Source of the DNA: a virus
Length of the DNA: 64,000 bases
IMG/VR virus record: IMGVR_UViG_3300035703_000062
Location: 1 to 64,000 of that record
Strand: one strand, 5' to 3'
Shown: one piece after another, positions 54,445 through 61,838 of the stretch
Layout: the number at the start of each line of letters is the position of its first letter
Position numbering within the stretch: position 1 is the stretch's first letter
The notes under the pieces: model-generated
The model's database searches: none
What the model was told of the DNA's origin: nothing
The model's input: the letters and a program-made list of their open reading frames with translations, nothing else
Made by a program: the position numbers and the translations under genes

Positions 54445-55656
54445 ATGGGACAAATTAGAGTTAATGATGAACAGTTTGAAACTGGCATTCTCGCTGATCA
54501 TCGAGGCCAGCTTCTTTCAGTGGGGCCTGATAGTGGCCGCGTAGATGCTTTTGGCCGGGCTCGCATGAGCGAGCCTTATACGCTGTTTGATTCCACATTG
54601 CGTTATGACGAACGCAGTGATCAATGGAACACCATTCTTGGCGGGACTGGCGGCACTACGTTCTTGTCCAATCAAAGCTCGTTGCAGCTTTCAGTGAGTG
54701 GCAATGGTGATAGTGTGCTGCGCCGCACCAAGCGGCGCTTCCCTTATCAGCCTGGCAAAAGTCTCCAGCTCATTCAAAGCTTTGTAGGCACCACGCCCAC
54801 TGCTGGTCTTATTCAGGAAGTTGGCTTCTTCGATGATGACAATGGCGTCATACTTCGCGCTAATGGCGCCACCATTGAATTTGTTATTCGCGGCAAATAC
54901 AGCGGGAGTGTAACTGAGGCTGTCATTCCACAGAGCCAGTGGAATATTGATCGCTTTGAAGATTTAGATTTTTCCAAGGCCAATCTATTCACTGCTGATA
55001 TTGAATGGCTTGGAGCTGGTCGAACAAGACTTGGTTTCATCATCGACGGCGAATATTTGTATTGCCATGAGCAAAATCATGCCAATGCTATTGATCACGT
55101 TTATATGAGTACGGCTATTTTGCCGTGCTCTTATAGGATTGCTAGCACTGGCCCTGCTGGCACGATGAAGCAGATATGTACGACTGTTATTAGCGAAGGT
55201 GGCTACGAACCCACTGGGCCTATTTACACTGCTGGACCTTCTGCAGTAGGCGTATCGTCAATTAGTGCCGAGCAGCCAATCGTTGGCATTCGCATGGCTA
55301 GTGGTCGCACTGGCAATGTGATCATTCCATCGCAAATTGAAGCAACCATTGAAGGAAACACCACTGCCAAGTGGCGGCTTCGTCTCAATCCGACGATTAC
55401 CAGTGGCACATGGAGTCCCGCCCTTAACGGTCGCGGTAATGTGGAAATGATCACATCTGCAACCATTTCTGGTGGCACAGTGATCGGCGCAGGCCTTGTC
55501 GGCACGCGATCTAGTTCTTCGCTGCCCGCAGAGGCTGCATTATCTTTGAGCTTAGGGACAAAGGCTGATGGCACCTCTGACATTCTTGTGCTCACCATGG
55601 AAGCAGACACATCCACGAAGGGCACTGGCTTGATTGGATGGCGTGAAGTGGTGTAG
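54445..55656 (+). CDS. virion fibre protein, paralogue 3 (403 aa)
   Basis: ATG 54445 (MGQIRVNDEQF) is preferred over the upstream TTG. It shares RRTKRRFPYQPGKSLQLIQSFVG and the VIPQSQWNIDRFED...ADIEWLGAGRTRLGFII core with the 42110 and 43670 genes, in the form best known from T4-like cyanophages (SVLRRTKKRFPYQPGKSL). It ends with a short beta domain and GLIGWREVV. Confidence 0.65.
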   Translation: MGQIRVNDEQFETGILADHRGQLLSVGPDSGRVDAFGRARMSEPYTLFDSTLRYDERSDQWNTILGGTGGTTFLSNQSSLQLSVSGNGDSVLRRTKRRFPYQPGKSLQLIQSFVGTTPTAGLIQEVGFFDDDNGVILRANGATIEFVIRGKYSGSVTEAVIPQSQWNIDRFEDLDFSKANLFTADIEWLGAGRTRLGFIIDGEYLYCHEQNHANAIDHVYMSTAILPCSYRIASTGPAGTMKQICTTVISEGGYEPTGPIYTAGPSAVGVSSISAEQPIVGIRMASGRTGNVIIPSQIEATIEGNTTAKWRLRLNPTITSGTWSPALNGRGNVEMITSATISGGTVIGAGLVGTRSSSSLPAEAALSLSLGTKADGTSDILVLTMEADTSTKGTGLIGWREVV

Positions 55657-55691
55657 GGCGTTAAGCTTCCTTCATCCTTTGTGGCTTCCCT

Positions 55692-55841
55692 ATGGAGCCC
55701 GTTAGTCGAGACGATGTGCAGGAGATGATTGATGCCGCCATTAGGCGGCACAATCGCAATGCAGGCATCATTTCAATGGTGGTGGGATGGGCCGTGTTGG
55801 CTTTCTATGCTGATGGCCTGTTTCGCATTGTGGCCCCATGA
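55692..55841 (+). CDS. small membrane protein (49 aa)
   Basis: MEPVSRDDVQEMIDAAIRRHNRNAGIISMVVGWAVLAFYADGLFRIV: an amphipathic N-terminal helix and one transmembrane helix at residues 24-42. The last four bases ATGA overlap the next start. It could be a holin or tail/membrane accessory; the pattern is familiar from cyanophage genomes. Confidence 0.55.
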   Translation: MEPVSRDDVQEMIDAAIRRHNRNAGIISMVVGWAVLAFYADGLFRIVAP

Positions 55842-56077
55842 TTAAAGATGCTTGGCGGACACAGCACGTTGATCACATTGCAGAAAGTCTGCATGAGTTC
55901 ATCACGGATGGCGGAGCTGATGCTGCGCACGAGGCATTGTGCGACGCCATAATGACTTGGATTGACTACCACCAGAAAGAACTAAACGAATGGCGCTATT
56001 TGGCGGCACGTCTAAACCTTCCATTACCAAGCGACTCTTCAACCTATTCAGGATCGAGCAGCAAGAAAAGCAGCTAG
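55838..56077 (+). CDS. hypothetical helical protein (79 aa)
   Basis: MIKDAWRTQHVDHIAESLHEFITDGGADAAHEALCDAIMTWIDYHQKE... ending in a Ser-rich tail. The ATGA overlap with the preceding gene supports its start. It shares its last 88 bp with the next gene in another frame. Not recognised. Confidence 0.5.
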   Translation: MIKDAWRTQHVDHIAESLHEFITDGGADAAHEALCDAIMTWIDYHQKELNEWRYLAARLNLPLPSDSSTYSGSSSKKSS

Positions 56078-56364
56078 AGGAGCTGCGGCAAAGCGCTCAC
56101 GAGCGCACGAAGAAGATTGCTCAGGAAGACTACGAATGGTGGAATGCCTTGCCTTATGAAGAGAAGCTGAAGGCCTTTCGCAGCGTATGCCGGCGCATTC
56201 AACAGGGTGACGTTGTAGAGCGTGGATCGTATCGCCACGTCCTGTATGAAGTGTTTGGCTTTGATGCCGATGCTTACGTTGATGGGATGGACTGTGGCTA
56301 TATGGACATTCACAATCTCATCGCTCGTGGGCACGAGGAGGCTCCCCATCGAGAGTCCATGTAA
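55990..56364 (+). CDS. hypothetical helical protein (124 aa)
   Basis: MALFGGTSKPSITKRLFNLFRIEQQEKQLEELRQSAHERTKKIAQEDYEWWN... Helical and charged, with CRRIQQGDVV and VFGFDADAYVDGMDCGYMD near the end. Its start lies 88 bp inside the upstream gene and its 3' end overlaps a convergent minus-strand gene by 47 bp. It closes the rightward late region. Confidence 0.5.
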   Translation: MALFGGTSKPSITKRLFNLFRIEQQEKQLEELRQSAHERTKKIAQEDYEWWNALPYEEKLKAFRSVCRRIQQGDVVERGSYRHVLYEVFGFDADAYVDGMDCGYMDIHNLIARGHEEAPHRESM

Positions 56365-56734
56365 TCCTCATCTCGCCGCCCAGGGCCTTCACTGCATCGC
56401 TCGCATCCACTGGTGGTGGATGCTCAATCATTACCGATGGCACGATTGCATTTGGAAGCGGCGTTATTTTTGCCTTTGGGAATAGCTCCTGTGCTTTATC
56501 AGCTAACTTATCAGCTACATCATGCCGATGTTCAGCTTCCCATTGCTGAACTAATTCTTTCGCTTGCTTATCTACTTTTTGGAGGGTGAGAGAAGTTTTC
56601 CACTCTGTCCAGTCTGGGCGACACCATTCCAGAAGCCGTTTCATCAATGGATGGAAAGCCAGAGAAGGCCTCTTCCTGATGAGGAAGAGGCCCAGCTCGT
56701 AGCACAACGCATTGAAGATGGCTTGATTGCTCAT
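56318..56734 (-). CDS. hypothetical helical protein (138 aa)
   Basis: MSNQAIFNALCYELGLFLIRKRPSLAFHPLMKRLLEWCRPDWTEWK followed by a long charged helix (VQQWEAEHRHDVADKLADKAQELF). Its start overlaps the stop of the lysin gene (TGA/ATG), so it is in the lysis operon. Not recognised. Confidence 0.5.
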   Translation of the reverse strand: MSNQAIFNALCYELGLFLIRKRPSLAFHPLMKRLLEWCRPDWTEWKTSLTLQKVDKQAKELVQQWEAEHRHDVADKLADKAQELFPKAKITPLPNAIVPSVMIEHPPPVDASDAVKALGGEMRITWTLDGEPPRAHER

Positions 56735-57678
56735 CCTTCCTGGTAGACGCTGATGAACAGAGCGCCAGAGCGAAGCAATGGGATGACGTGATCACGCAGG
56801 TGAGCATTGTGCATACGCACACAACCGTGGGTAGCCAGGAGGGGCTGCATGGGCGCCCACGCACCAGGCCAACCATTGCCGCTGCCACCACCGTGGAGCA
56901 TGATCCCTGCCCTTCCATTGCCACTCTCTTGACCCTCTAAGTCAATCATGTCAAGGCTGTACCAGCCATAGGCCATGAGCGTGCGGTCGTATGCAGGCTT
57001 GTCTCCATTGATCTCATAATCACGGTAGACAGTGCCTACTTTGTACAGACCAGGCGGCGTGTCAGTGTTGCGCAGCTTCCATTCGTAATCGCTTCCCTGG
57101 CCGCGTGCCAAAGCAGGAAGCTCCCAAAGGAGCTTCCCTTCGGAATTGAAACACTTAGCAGTCTCTACGGCGTCATTCACGATGATGTGATGGTCGCCTT
57201 TCTTGAAGCCAAATTCTTGAGGACGTTTCTTGGGGCCGATCATGGGAGAAATGCGCGAAGACTCAGGAGCATATTCCTTCATCAGTCGCGATAATTTAGC
57301 TGGATATTCGGGATCAGTAGCATACGACTGCTCCTTCAGCATGCGTGCTGCAGCGTAACGATTAGGTGCATGATTAACGCCTTTGAACTGGCGATAATCT
57401 TTGTACCAGCGCGTTACAAGATATTCAATGCAGGCAGCAAGGCTAGGGAAGTCAATGAAGCCCGCCTTAATCGTCACCCATTGTCCGTCGTACCATTCCT
57501 GAGTAGTAGTGGTGGCGCCACTACCTTTCAAGCCAAGGTAGTTATGGGTGCCAGAAACGTGTCGCCCGAATCCACTCTCAAGGCAGCATTGTGCTGCAGC
57601 AAGTTCAGGATATCGAGCGCCACATCTACGTGCAATCTGAAAGCATTCGTCCCAGAATGCCCGATTAGTGGGCCACAT
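56731..57678 (-). CDS. endolysin: glucosaminidase-type domain plus L,D-transpeptidase (YkuD) domain (315 aa)
   Basis: N-terminal ~150 residues match the FlgJ/GH73 mannosyl-glycoprotein glucosaminidase fold (PELAAAQCCLESGFGRHVSGTHNYLGLKG; FIDFPSLAACIEYLVTRWYKDY; AARMLKEQSYATDPEYPAKLSRLM), with E34 as the candidate catalytic acid. The C-terminal ~120 residues end in GIMLHGGGSGNGW...THGCVRMHNAHL, the H-x...S/THGCVR-x-x-N signature of YkuD L,D-transpeptidases with the catalytic Cys. Together they should cut and remodel peptidoglycan for lysis. The holin-like gene lies directly upstream. Confidence 0.8.
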   Translation of the reverse strand: MWPTNRAFWDECFQIARRCGARYPELAAAQCCLESGFGRHVSGTHNYLGLKGSGATTTTQEWYDGQWVTIKAGFIDFPSLAACIEYLVTRWYKDYRQFKGVNHAPNRYAAARMLKEQSYATDPEYPAKLSRLMKEYAPESSRISPMIGPKKRPQEFGFKKGDHHIIVNDAVETAKCFNSEGKLLWELPALARGQGSDYEWKLRNTDTPPGLYKVGTVYRDYEINGDKPAYDRTLMAYGWYSLDMIDLEGQESGNGRAGIMLHGGGSGNGWPGAWAPMQPLLATHGCVRMHNAHLRDHVIPLLRSGALFISVYQEG

Positions 57679-57682
57679 GGCC

Positions 57683-57826
57683 TCAGTCCTTCACACGGAA
57701 GATAGCCTTCAAGCCTGTCAGAACAAGCTGAAGAACGTTGTTTTCCTTATAGGGAGTGCGCTCGATAATTTGATCAAGAGCTGCGACGATGATGCCACCA
57801 ATAACGAACCACTCAATGCCGCTCAT
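57683..57826 (-). CDS. holin-like small membrane protein (47 aa)
   Basis: MSGIEWFVIGGIIVAALDQIIERTPYKENN...LQLVLTGLKAIFRVKD, with a transmembrane helix at residues 5-20. SD GGAG is 8 bp upstream. Similar small proteins (MSGIEWIVIGGIxxAAxDQIIE) are widespread in cyanophages. The position just before the lysin suggests a holin, although that has not been shown as far as I know. Confidence 0.65.
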   Translation of the reverse strand: MSGIEWFVIGGIIVAALDQIIERTPYKENNVLQLVLTGLKAIFRVKD

Positions 57827-57856
57827 GGTAATTCTCCTAGAGAGTTTACTTTCAGC

Positions 57857-58057
57857 TTAGCGCCGAATCTCCAAGCTTCTCACTCGCGCTTCTAGCTGCT
57901 GAACGTTTTCAGTGAGGGCCTCAAGATTCTTGGTTATTCCTTCTACTTGCGTGGTAATGCGAATTTGCTGATTTCCCACGGCAATCATCATGCCGCCAGA
58001 TGCCAATAGCATCCCGGCAGTGACCGTAGCCACAAAGTTAGCTAGCCCTTCCTTCAC
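57857..58057 (-). CDS. membrane protein with coiled coil (66 aa)
   Basis: GTG start; MKEGLANFVATVTAGMLLASGGMMIAVGNQQI is an N-terminal transmembrane anchor (residues ~8-27). Residues 30-66 are a coiled coil (QVEGITKNLEALTENVQQLEARVRSLEIRR). The layout fits an i-spanin or holin accessory in the lysis cassette. Confidence 0.55.
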   Translation of the reverse strand: MKEGLANFVATVTAGMLLASGGMMIAVGNQQIRITTQVEGITKNLEALTENVQQLEARVRSLEIRR

Positions 58058-58150
58058 TGCTCGCTTTGCGGCATTTTTATAAAGTATAGCACTGTCTCAT
58101 CGTTCATATTTTGAAGGTAGATTAGGGACAGCCAATTGAAGATAGGCGTC
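58058..58150. promoter_or_regulatory. divergent promoter region
   Basis: AT-rich: on the minus strand GTGCTATACTTTATAAAAATG provides TATACT (about 58086-58091) as a likely -10 for the lysis operon. On the + strand TATAGC and CATATTTTGAAGG lie before the HNH gene. No recognised operator. Confidence 0.4.
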
Positions 58151-58657
58151 ATGTTTGTGGCGTTTGAGCCTGATGATTACATCACTGGACTCATTGAACT
58201 GCGCAAGTCGGATGCCACACGACGCTTTAGGAAATCTATCTTCGATGACTATCCCCTTCGTGGGCCGTTAAACCAGGCAGCCTGTGCATATTGCGGGCGA
58301 TGGAATGAGAAGCTGACCATCGACCACATTGTTCCCAAGAGCAAAGGTGGGCCGCATTTCGCTCGTTGGAACATGGTGCCCGCGTGTAAGCGTTGCAACC
58401 TGGCGAAAACTGATCTACCAGTGTTTGAATGGTGGCGGCCAATGCAGCAATGGAGTCAGCAGCGGGAGGAGATTCTGATGGCATGGACCTACGCCAACAG
58501 CTTCATCGACGCTCACACTGACTCCGCCGAATACTGGCGGTTCCTGGCTGAGAAGCGGGTGGTGCAGCAGGAAGTATCGCGTCGCATGAGAAAAGGGCCA
58601 TTTCGTGGCCCTTTTTCTTTAGCCGATTTGGGAGACGTTGGCTGGGCTGCTGCTTAG
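58151..58657 (+). CDS. HNH endonuclease (168 aa)
   Basis: CAYCGRWNEKLTIDHIVPKSKGGPHFARWNMVPACKRCNLAKTDL is a complete HNH/McrA-type motif with zinc-binding C-x2-C...C-x2-C and catalytic DH. ATG 58151 (MFVAFEPDD) is chosen over the TTG at 58136. The final ~20 codons lie beyond a clear terminator, so the original stop may have been lost. Could be a homing nuclease or a packaging-associated HNH. Confidence 0.8.
   Translation: MFVAFEPDDYITGLIELRKSDATRRFRKSIFDDYPLRGPLNQAACAYCGRWNEKLTIDHIVPKSKGGPHFARWNMVPACKRCNLAKTDLPVFEWWRPMQQWSQQREEILMAWTYANSFIDAHTDSAEYWRFLAEKRVVQQEVSRRMRKGPFRGPFSLADLGDVGWAAA
58592..58620 (+). terminator. intrinsic terminator inside the end of the HNH ORF
   Basis: AAAGGGCCA-TTTCG-TGGCCCTTT then TTCTTT. 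A perfect 9-bp stem with T-tail, in frame with and ~40 bases before the HNH stop codon. Confidence 0.75.
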
Positions 58658-58804
58658 TCGTAGCAATTGTATTTTCCGCTCTTCGACGAGATGAGCGGAA
58701 CTTACGCAAGATACGAGCCCAAGTTCGGGATAGGAGATTTCGTACACTTCTTGATCGTGCGAGTCCACGTAGAAGCGCACCTGTGCGTCATTGATGGATG
58801 TCAT
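58619..58804 (-). CDS. hypothetical protein (61 aa)
   Basis: MTSINDAQVRFYVDSHDQEVYEISYPELGLVSCVSSAHLVEERK...: a two-strand plus helix protein of unknown family. I use the ATG at 58804 rather than the upstream in-frame start, because it overlaps only slightly with the preceding gene (17 bp), like its neighbours. The 3' end abuts the HNH terminator. Confidence 0.5.
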   Translation of the reverse strand: MTSINDAQVRFYVDSHDQEVYEISYPELGLVSCVSSAHLVEERKIQLLRLSSSPANVSQIG

Positions 58805-59030
58805 TGATGGCAGCCAGAGCTTTGTCCATGTTGACGATCTGACGCTGCGGCCACTCACGGGCGTAAATGATCGCCTTTTTCAGATCGCGAATTAAAGGCT
58901 CAGCGCCGCAGTCTTCCCCATCGTCACAGAGATACTCATCAACAGTGTCGAGGAGCCGCTCATAGCGGCTTTCAGACCACTTCTTACGCCAGTCTGCGTC
59001 AAAGCCTGGAGGGGTGCCTTCAATCGTCAT
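58788..59030 (-). CDS. hypothetical protein (80 aa)
   Basis: MTIEGTPPGFDADWRKKWSESRYERLLDTVDEYLCDDGEDCGAEPLIRDLKKAIIYAREWPQRQIVNMDKALAAI: acidic helical protein with two cysteines. The ATG at 59030 overlaps the end of the DUF3310 gene by 11 bp. Not recognised. Confidence 0.5.
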   Translation of the reverse strand: MTIEGTPPGFDADWRKKWSESRYERLLDTVDEYLCDDGEDCGAEPLIRDLKKAIIYAREWPQRQIVNMDKALAAINDIHQ

Positions 59031-59322
59031 TGGAAGTGCGTGGGTAGCGGCGGTCGAGACGAACGGCATCATCGATGAGATCGTCGGCAACGGCCATGGC
59101 CGCGTCCAGTTTATTAAGCCTGTCCAGATACCACGCAGCCTTCTTAAGACTATCTTTCCCTTTGTGTCGTTCTCGCCACACGTATTTGGCGATGTTGCCC
59201 TTAAGGAACCCGCGATACTCCTCGATGGTGAGCTGGGCCTCGATGGCCTCAATACATTCCACTCCCGTGCCGCTTGTGTAGTGCGGCGGGTGATTCACCA
59301 TGAGGTCAGAAAGTTTGTCCAT
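59020..59322 (-). CDS. DUF3310 (SaV-like) protein (100 aa)
   Basis: VNHPPHYTSGTGVECIEAIEAQLTIEEYRGFLKGNIAKYVWRERHKGKDSLKKAAWYLDRL is the DUF3310 signature (NHPxHY...IEVID...FxxGNxxKYxxRxxxKxGxxxDLxKAxxYLxxL). It is frequent in phages near nucleotide-metabolism genes and sometimes annotated as a nucleotide kinase-like protein, though activity is unproven. Start at ATG 59322, overlapping thyX by 17 bp. Confidence 0.85.
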   Translation of the reverse strand: MDKLSDLMVNHPPHYTSGTGVECIEAIEAQLTIEEYRGFLKGNIAKYVWRERHKGKDSLKKAAWYLDRLNKLDAAMAVADDLIDDAVRLDRRYPRTSNDD

Positions 59323-60034
59323 TAGCTTTGAAGGCTGCAAAGGATTCGGCCACGATAGGCTCAGCAAGCTCAGCCATACAGTCTGCATAGGCACGGATTT
59401 CCCATTGTGAATCTGCTGGCTGACGCAGGCTCAGAAAGTGCAACAGGGCCTGGAGGCTGCACGTCCAAACGAACGATGTGTAGTGGCACGTCGGCAGAAT
59501 GCCTCGTGCCTGCTCCTTGCTCACGCCCACTGCGAGCAGCGTGGCATAGGCTTCCTTGACTGCCTGCAGAGCCTCTGCGTATTTCAGCTCGGCCACACGG
59601 GCGCTGCCCACATCGAGCGGGCCTGCGGAGGCTTGCTTGTTGCTTTCGCTCTGCTTCCTGAATTCCTTCGGGAAATAAAATTCCTCGCTATCAGCGGCGC
59701 AATAGCGGAAGCTCTTCTCGTTCCAGCCCAGTTGATCGTTGGCATAGGTGCCGCCGATGACGTGTTTCCACCATTGCCGCGCCACAAATAGTGGCGCTTT
59801 CACTTGCCATTTGAAGACAACGCCTCGGAACGGGCTGGTGTGGCGATGGGCGACAAGGTAATTGAGAAGCTTCTTCTCCCTTGGGCCGAAGTCAGGCGTC
59901 TCAAGGTCAAAGCTTTGCCTGGCATCACAAACGATGTCAATGTCACTTCCCATCCAATCGAGAAGCCGAACAGAGCTAATGCCGTCACCGAGGGGATCAT
60001 GCACCTTAAAGGTTTCAGAAGGGAGGGCGATCAT
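59306..60034 (-). CDS. thyX: flavin-dependent thymidylate synthase ThyX (242 aa)
   Basis: Makes dTMP from dUMP with FAD. HRHTSPFRGVVFKWQVKAPLFVARQWWKH is the N-terminal FAD/dUMP region. The classical RHRxxSxNxxSxRY motif appears as RQWWKHVIGGTYANDQ-LGWNEKSFRY, an expanded form with extra residues in the loop, as seen in other phage ThyX. GILPTCHYTSFVWTCSLQALLHFLSLR is the C-terminal substrate-binding helix. Complements the reductase and MazG genes in nucleotide supply. Confidence 0.88.
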   Translation of the reverse strand: MIALPSETFKVHDPLGDGISSVRLLDWMGSDIDIVCDARQSFDLETPDFGPREKKLLNYLVAHRHTSPFRGVVFKWQVKAPLFVARQWWKHVIGGTYANDQLGWNEKSFRYCAADSEEFYFPKEFRKQSESNKQASAGPLDVGSARVAELKYAEALQAVKEAYATLLAVGVSKEQARGILPTCHYTSFVWTCSLQALLHFLSLRQPADSQWEIRAYADCMAELAEPIVAESFAAFKANGQTF

Positions 60035-60264
60035 TGTTCGTGGCGGAGTCGCGAAAGAGCTGTGTAACCAATGCGGGAAGGATGGTGCTTACATTCATCC
60101 CATACCACCTGTGCTCGTGGGACGGAACGCCCCAGTGAGTCTTGCTTGGTTTCAAGAGCCAATATTTGTCCCCTGAATCCTGAGTCAATCCATCCATCTG
60201 CAGTGAGTGAAAGAAGGACCACTCGCTGCCCGGCTTGGAATTGTCCATGATGATGGGCTTTCAT
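60031..60264 (-). CDS. small hypothetical protein (77 aa)
   Basis: MKAHHHGQFQAGQRVVLLSLTADGWIDSGFRGQILALE...: a beta-rich SH3-like opening. The stop overlaps the thyX start by 4 bp, which favours this frame over the overlapping one at 60015-60248. ATG 60264 is used. Unknown function. Confidence 0.45.
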   Translation of the reverse strand: MKAHHHGQFQAGQRVVLLSLTADGWIDSGFRGQILALETKQDSLGRSVPRAQVVWDECKHHPSRIGYTALSRLRHEQ

Positions 60265-60391
60265 CGAACGACGGAAGGGCACCCTAGGCAAAACCGTAAT
60301 TTTTTGTTCGGCAGTTTCGCCAGATTCCACGGTGCAAACAAAAGTCTTCCGCCTATCGCGCAGGGCTACGCTAGAGGAAAACGAAAGAGTC

Positions 60392-60772
60392 ATGCAGTAC
60401 AGCTTGCCTGTGATCTTGGATTACGATGGGAGGAAAAGAATTGCAACCATGGGACCATTTGAGCGGAGCATGGAGCGGGAGTTCTCATTGGCTGTCAACA
60501 AGAAAGCCATTGATGAATGCACCGATCTCAAGCAGCTCAAGGAAGTGGCGACTAACTTGCTCGTCGGTTGGAGCAATATGCAGGGCGCCGTAGGCGAGCT
60601 GATCAAAGAAAACATGAACCTGCGTCATGCCATCGGCCTGCGAGAGGCTGATTTACAAGCAGCAGAGGAGCTGATGAACCACGCAGCTAGCCTTCTGGAG
60701 AAGCAAGCTGTTGATCGAACCAGCAAGCCTTCCCGATCTTCTCAATCCAAGTGGCGTCTGTGGCCGTGGTAG
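60392..60772 (+). CDS. hypothetical coiled-coil protein (126 aa)
   Basis: MQYSLPVILDYDGRKRIATMGPFERSMEREFSLAVNKKAIDE then LLVGWSNMQGAVGELIKENMNLRHAIGLREADLQAAEELMNHAASLLEKQ. The helical segment ENxNLRxAIxLREADLQAAEELM is a motif I know from cyanophage hypotheticals. The gene is convergent with the nuclease gene downstream (86-bp overlap), and it is the only + strand gene in this arm. Confidence 0.6.
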   Translation: MQYSLPVILDYDGRKRIATMGPFERSMEREFSLAVNKKAIDECTDLKQLKEVATNLLVGWSNMQGAVGELIKENMNLRHAIGLREADLQAAEELMNHAASLLEKQAVDRTSKPSRSSQSKWRLWPW

Positions 60773-61073
60773 ACGTGAGCAAATAAACCTTCCAGCCAGA
60801 GATCATGGCCAGGTTGTATTTACGAGCATCACGGTCATAGCCACTCCCTGACACATGGCGGCCACGCATGTAGGTGCCGCCTTGGATTTCGATGAGGGAC
60901 TGTGCTTGTGGCAGGGCAAAGTCAGCTCTGTAGCGCTTTGATCGCTTGCTTTTGGCGTAGCGCTCTTGAAAATCTTCCTCCCACATCGGCACATCACTGA
61001 ACTCGCGAACAAGTTCTAATTGTGGCCAGTGAAGCTTCCACTCAGCGTGGAACTTATCCTCAAGAGCGCTCAC
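60687..61073 (-). CDS. VSR/DUF559-like PD-(D/E)XK endonuclease (128 aa)
   Basis: YRADFALPQAQSLIEIQGGTYMRGRHVSGSGYDRDARKYNLAMISGWKVYLLTS matches the very-short-patch/DUF559 core: RADF (first acidic residue), E-x-QGG (second acidic and Q), H and K in the following helix. Probably nicks or cuts DNA in repair or recombination. Its 3' end overlaps the convergent + strand gene. Confidence 0.75.
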   Translation of the reverse strand: MSALEDKFHAEWKLHWPQLELVREFSDVPMWEEDFQERYAKSKRSKRYRADFALPQAQSLIEIQGGTYMRGRHVSGSGYDRDARKYNLAMISGWKVYLLTSTTATDATWIEKIGKACWFDQQLASPEG

Positions 61074-61113
61074 TGGAACAACACAAAGTTATTCCACGTT
61101 AAACGGAAAAACG

Positions 61114-61461
61114 TTAACGATTGTCGCCACTGCCTTGAAGTTGCCCGCGTTGAGCGCGGTCAGCAAGCTTATCCAGATTGCCTTGGGCAACATTGGAAAG
61201 GTCAAGGTCTAGCTCGGAAGCAATTTGCGCCACATACCAGAGCACATCACCAAGCTCCTTGGCGATGGCAGTGCGCGTGGCGGCATCAAACACTCCAGCT
61301 TTGTCACGAATGACCTTCTTCACCTTCTCAGCCACTTCACCGGCTTCACCAGCAAGGCCAAGAGTGGGATAGATCATGTTGCGGCCTACATCTGGATAGA
61401 TGGCTGTGCTGCGAGCCGCTTGCTGGTATTCGTTGATGTCCAAAGAGGAACAGTGAGTCAT
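61114..61461 (-). CDS. mazG: MazG-like nucleotide pyrophosphohydrolase (115 aa)
   Basis: LGLAGEAGEVAEKVKK (EAGE-xx-E) followed by AKELGDVLWYVAQIASEL (E-x-x-D) gives the complete MazG ExxE...ExxD metal-binding signature in a single four-helix unit. Hydrolyses NTPs/dNTPs to monophosphates; cyanophages commonly carry MazG, proposed to alter host nucleotide pools or (p)ppGpp. Single-domain length is normal for phage members. Confidence 0.85.
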   Translation of the reverse strand: MTHCSSLDINEYQQAARSTAIYPDVGRNMIYPTLGLAGEAGEVAEKVKKVIRDKAGVFDAATRTAIAKELGDVLWYVAQIASELDLDLSNVAQGNLDKLADRAQRGQLQGSGDNR

Positions 61462-61485
61462 GATCAGAATGAGAAGGGCCAGAAA

Positions 61486-61507
61486 GGGGGCGCTTAAAGG
61501 CGCCCCC
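61486..61507 (-). terminator. intrinsic terminator
   Basis: GGGGGCGC-TTAAAG-GCGCCCCC, with TTTCT following on the minus strand. Ends the transcript of the 61515-61790 gene. Confidence 0.7.
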
Positions 61508-61514
61508 AGACAGA

Positions 61515-61790
61515 TCAGAAGAGATCGTCAGATGCCTTCTTGCTGGAACCACCACCAGCACGGCCAGAGTTGTCCCACATGGACGCATAGCCCTTGGCAC
61601 CATCCATCTTGCCTTTCACCTGCACTTGACCAGTGAAGGCGGGCTGGGAATCATTGGTCTTGCGATCATTGTTCCACAGGGAAGCCTGGAGGCTGTACAT
61701 GCCACGATCATTCGGGCCTGCCTCCTTGGCCTCACGGAACACGTCAGCAGGGATGTCGATGGCGACTTTGTAAAGAGGCTGGGTAGCCAT
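61515..61790 (-). CDS. conserved hypothetical with SSB-like acidic C-terminus (91 aa)
   Basis: MATQPLYKVAIDIPADVFREAKEAGPNDRGMYSLQASLWNNDRKTN...FTGQVQVKGKMDGAKGYASMWDN, then a Gly/Ser linker and SKKASDDLF. The terminal acidic-plus-Phe tip resembles that of SSB proteins (DDIPF), which recruits replication and repair enzymes. The body is not a clear OB-fold. Lies downstream of a recombination exonuclease, so an ssDNA-related role is possible but unproven. Confidence 0.55.
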   Translation of the reverse strand: MATQPLYKVAIDIPADVFREAKEAGPNDRGMYSLQASLWNNDRKTNDSQPAFTGQVQVKGKMDGAKGYASMWDNSGRAGGGSSKKASDDLF

Positions 61791-61838
61791 GGAAAGAAAA
61801 CAGAGAACGGAACAACAGTAGCGACTACGGACGGGGGA

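Noticed and set aside
58236-58484. Minus-strand ORF opposite the HNH gene
   Set aside because: No start signal; overlaps the whole HNH motif on the other strand.
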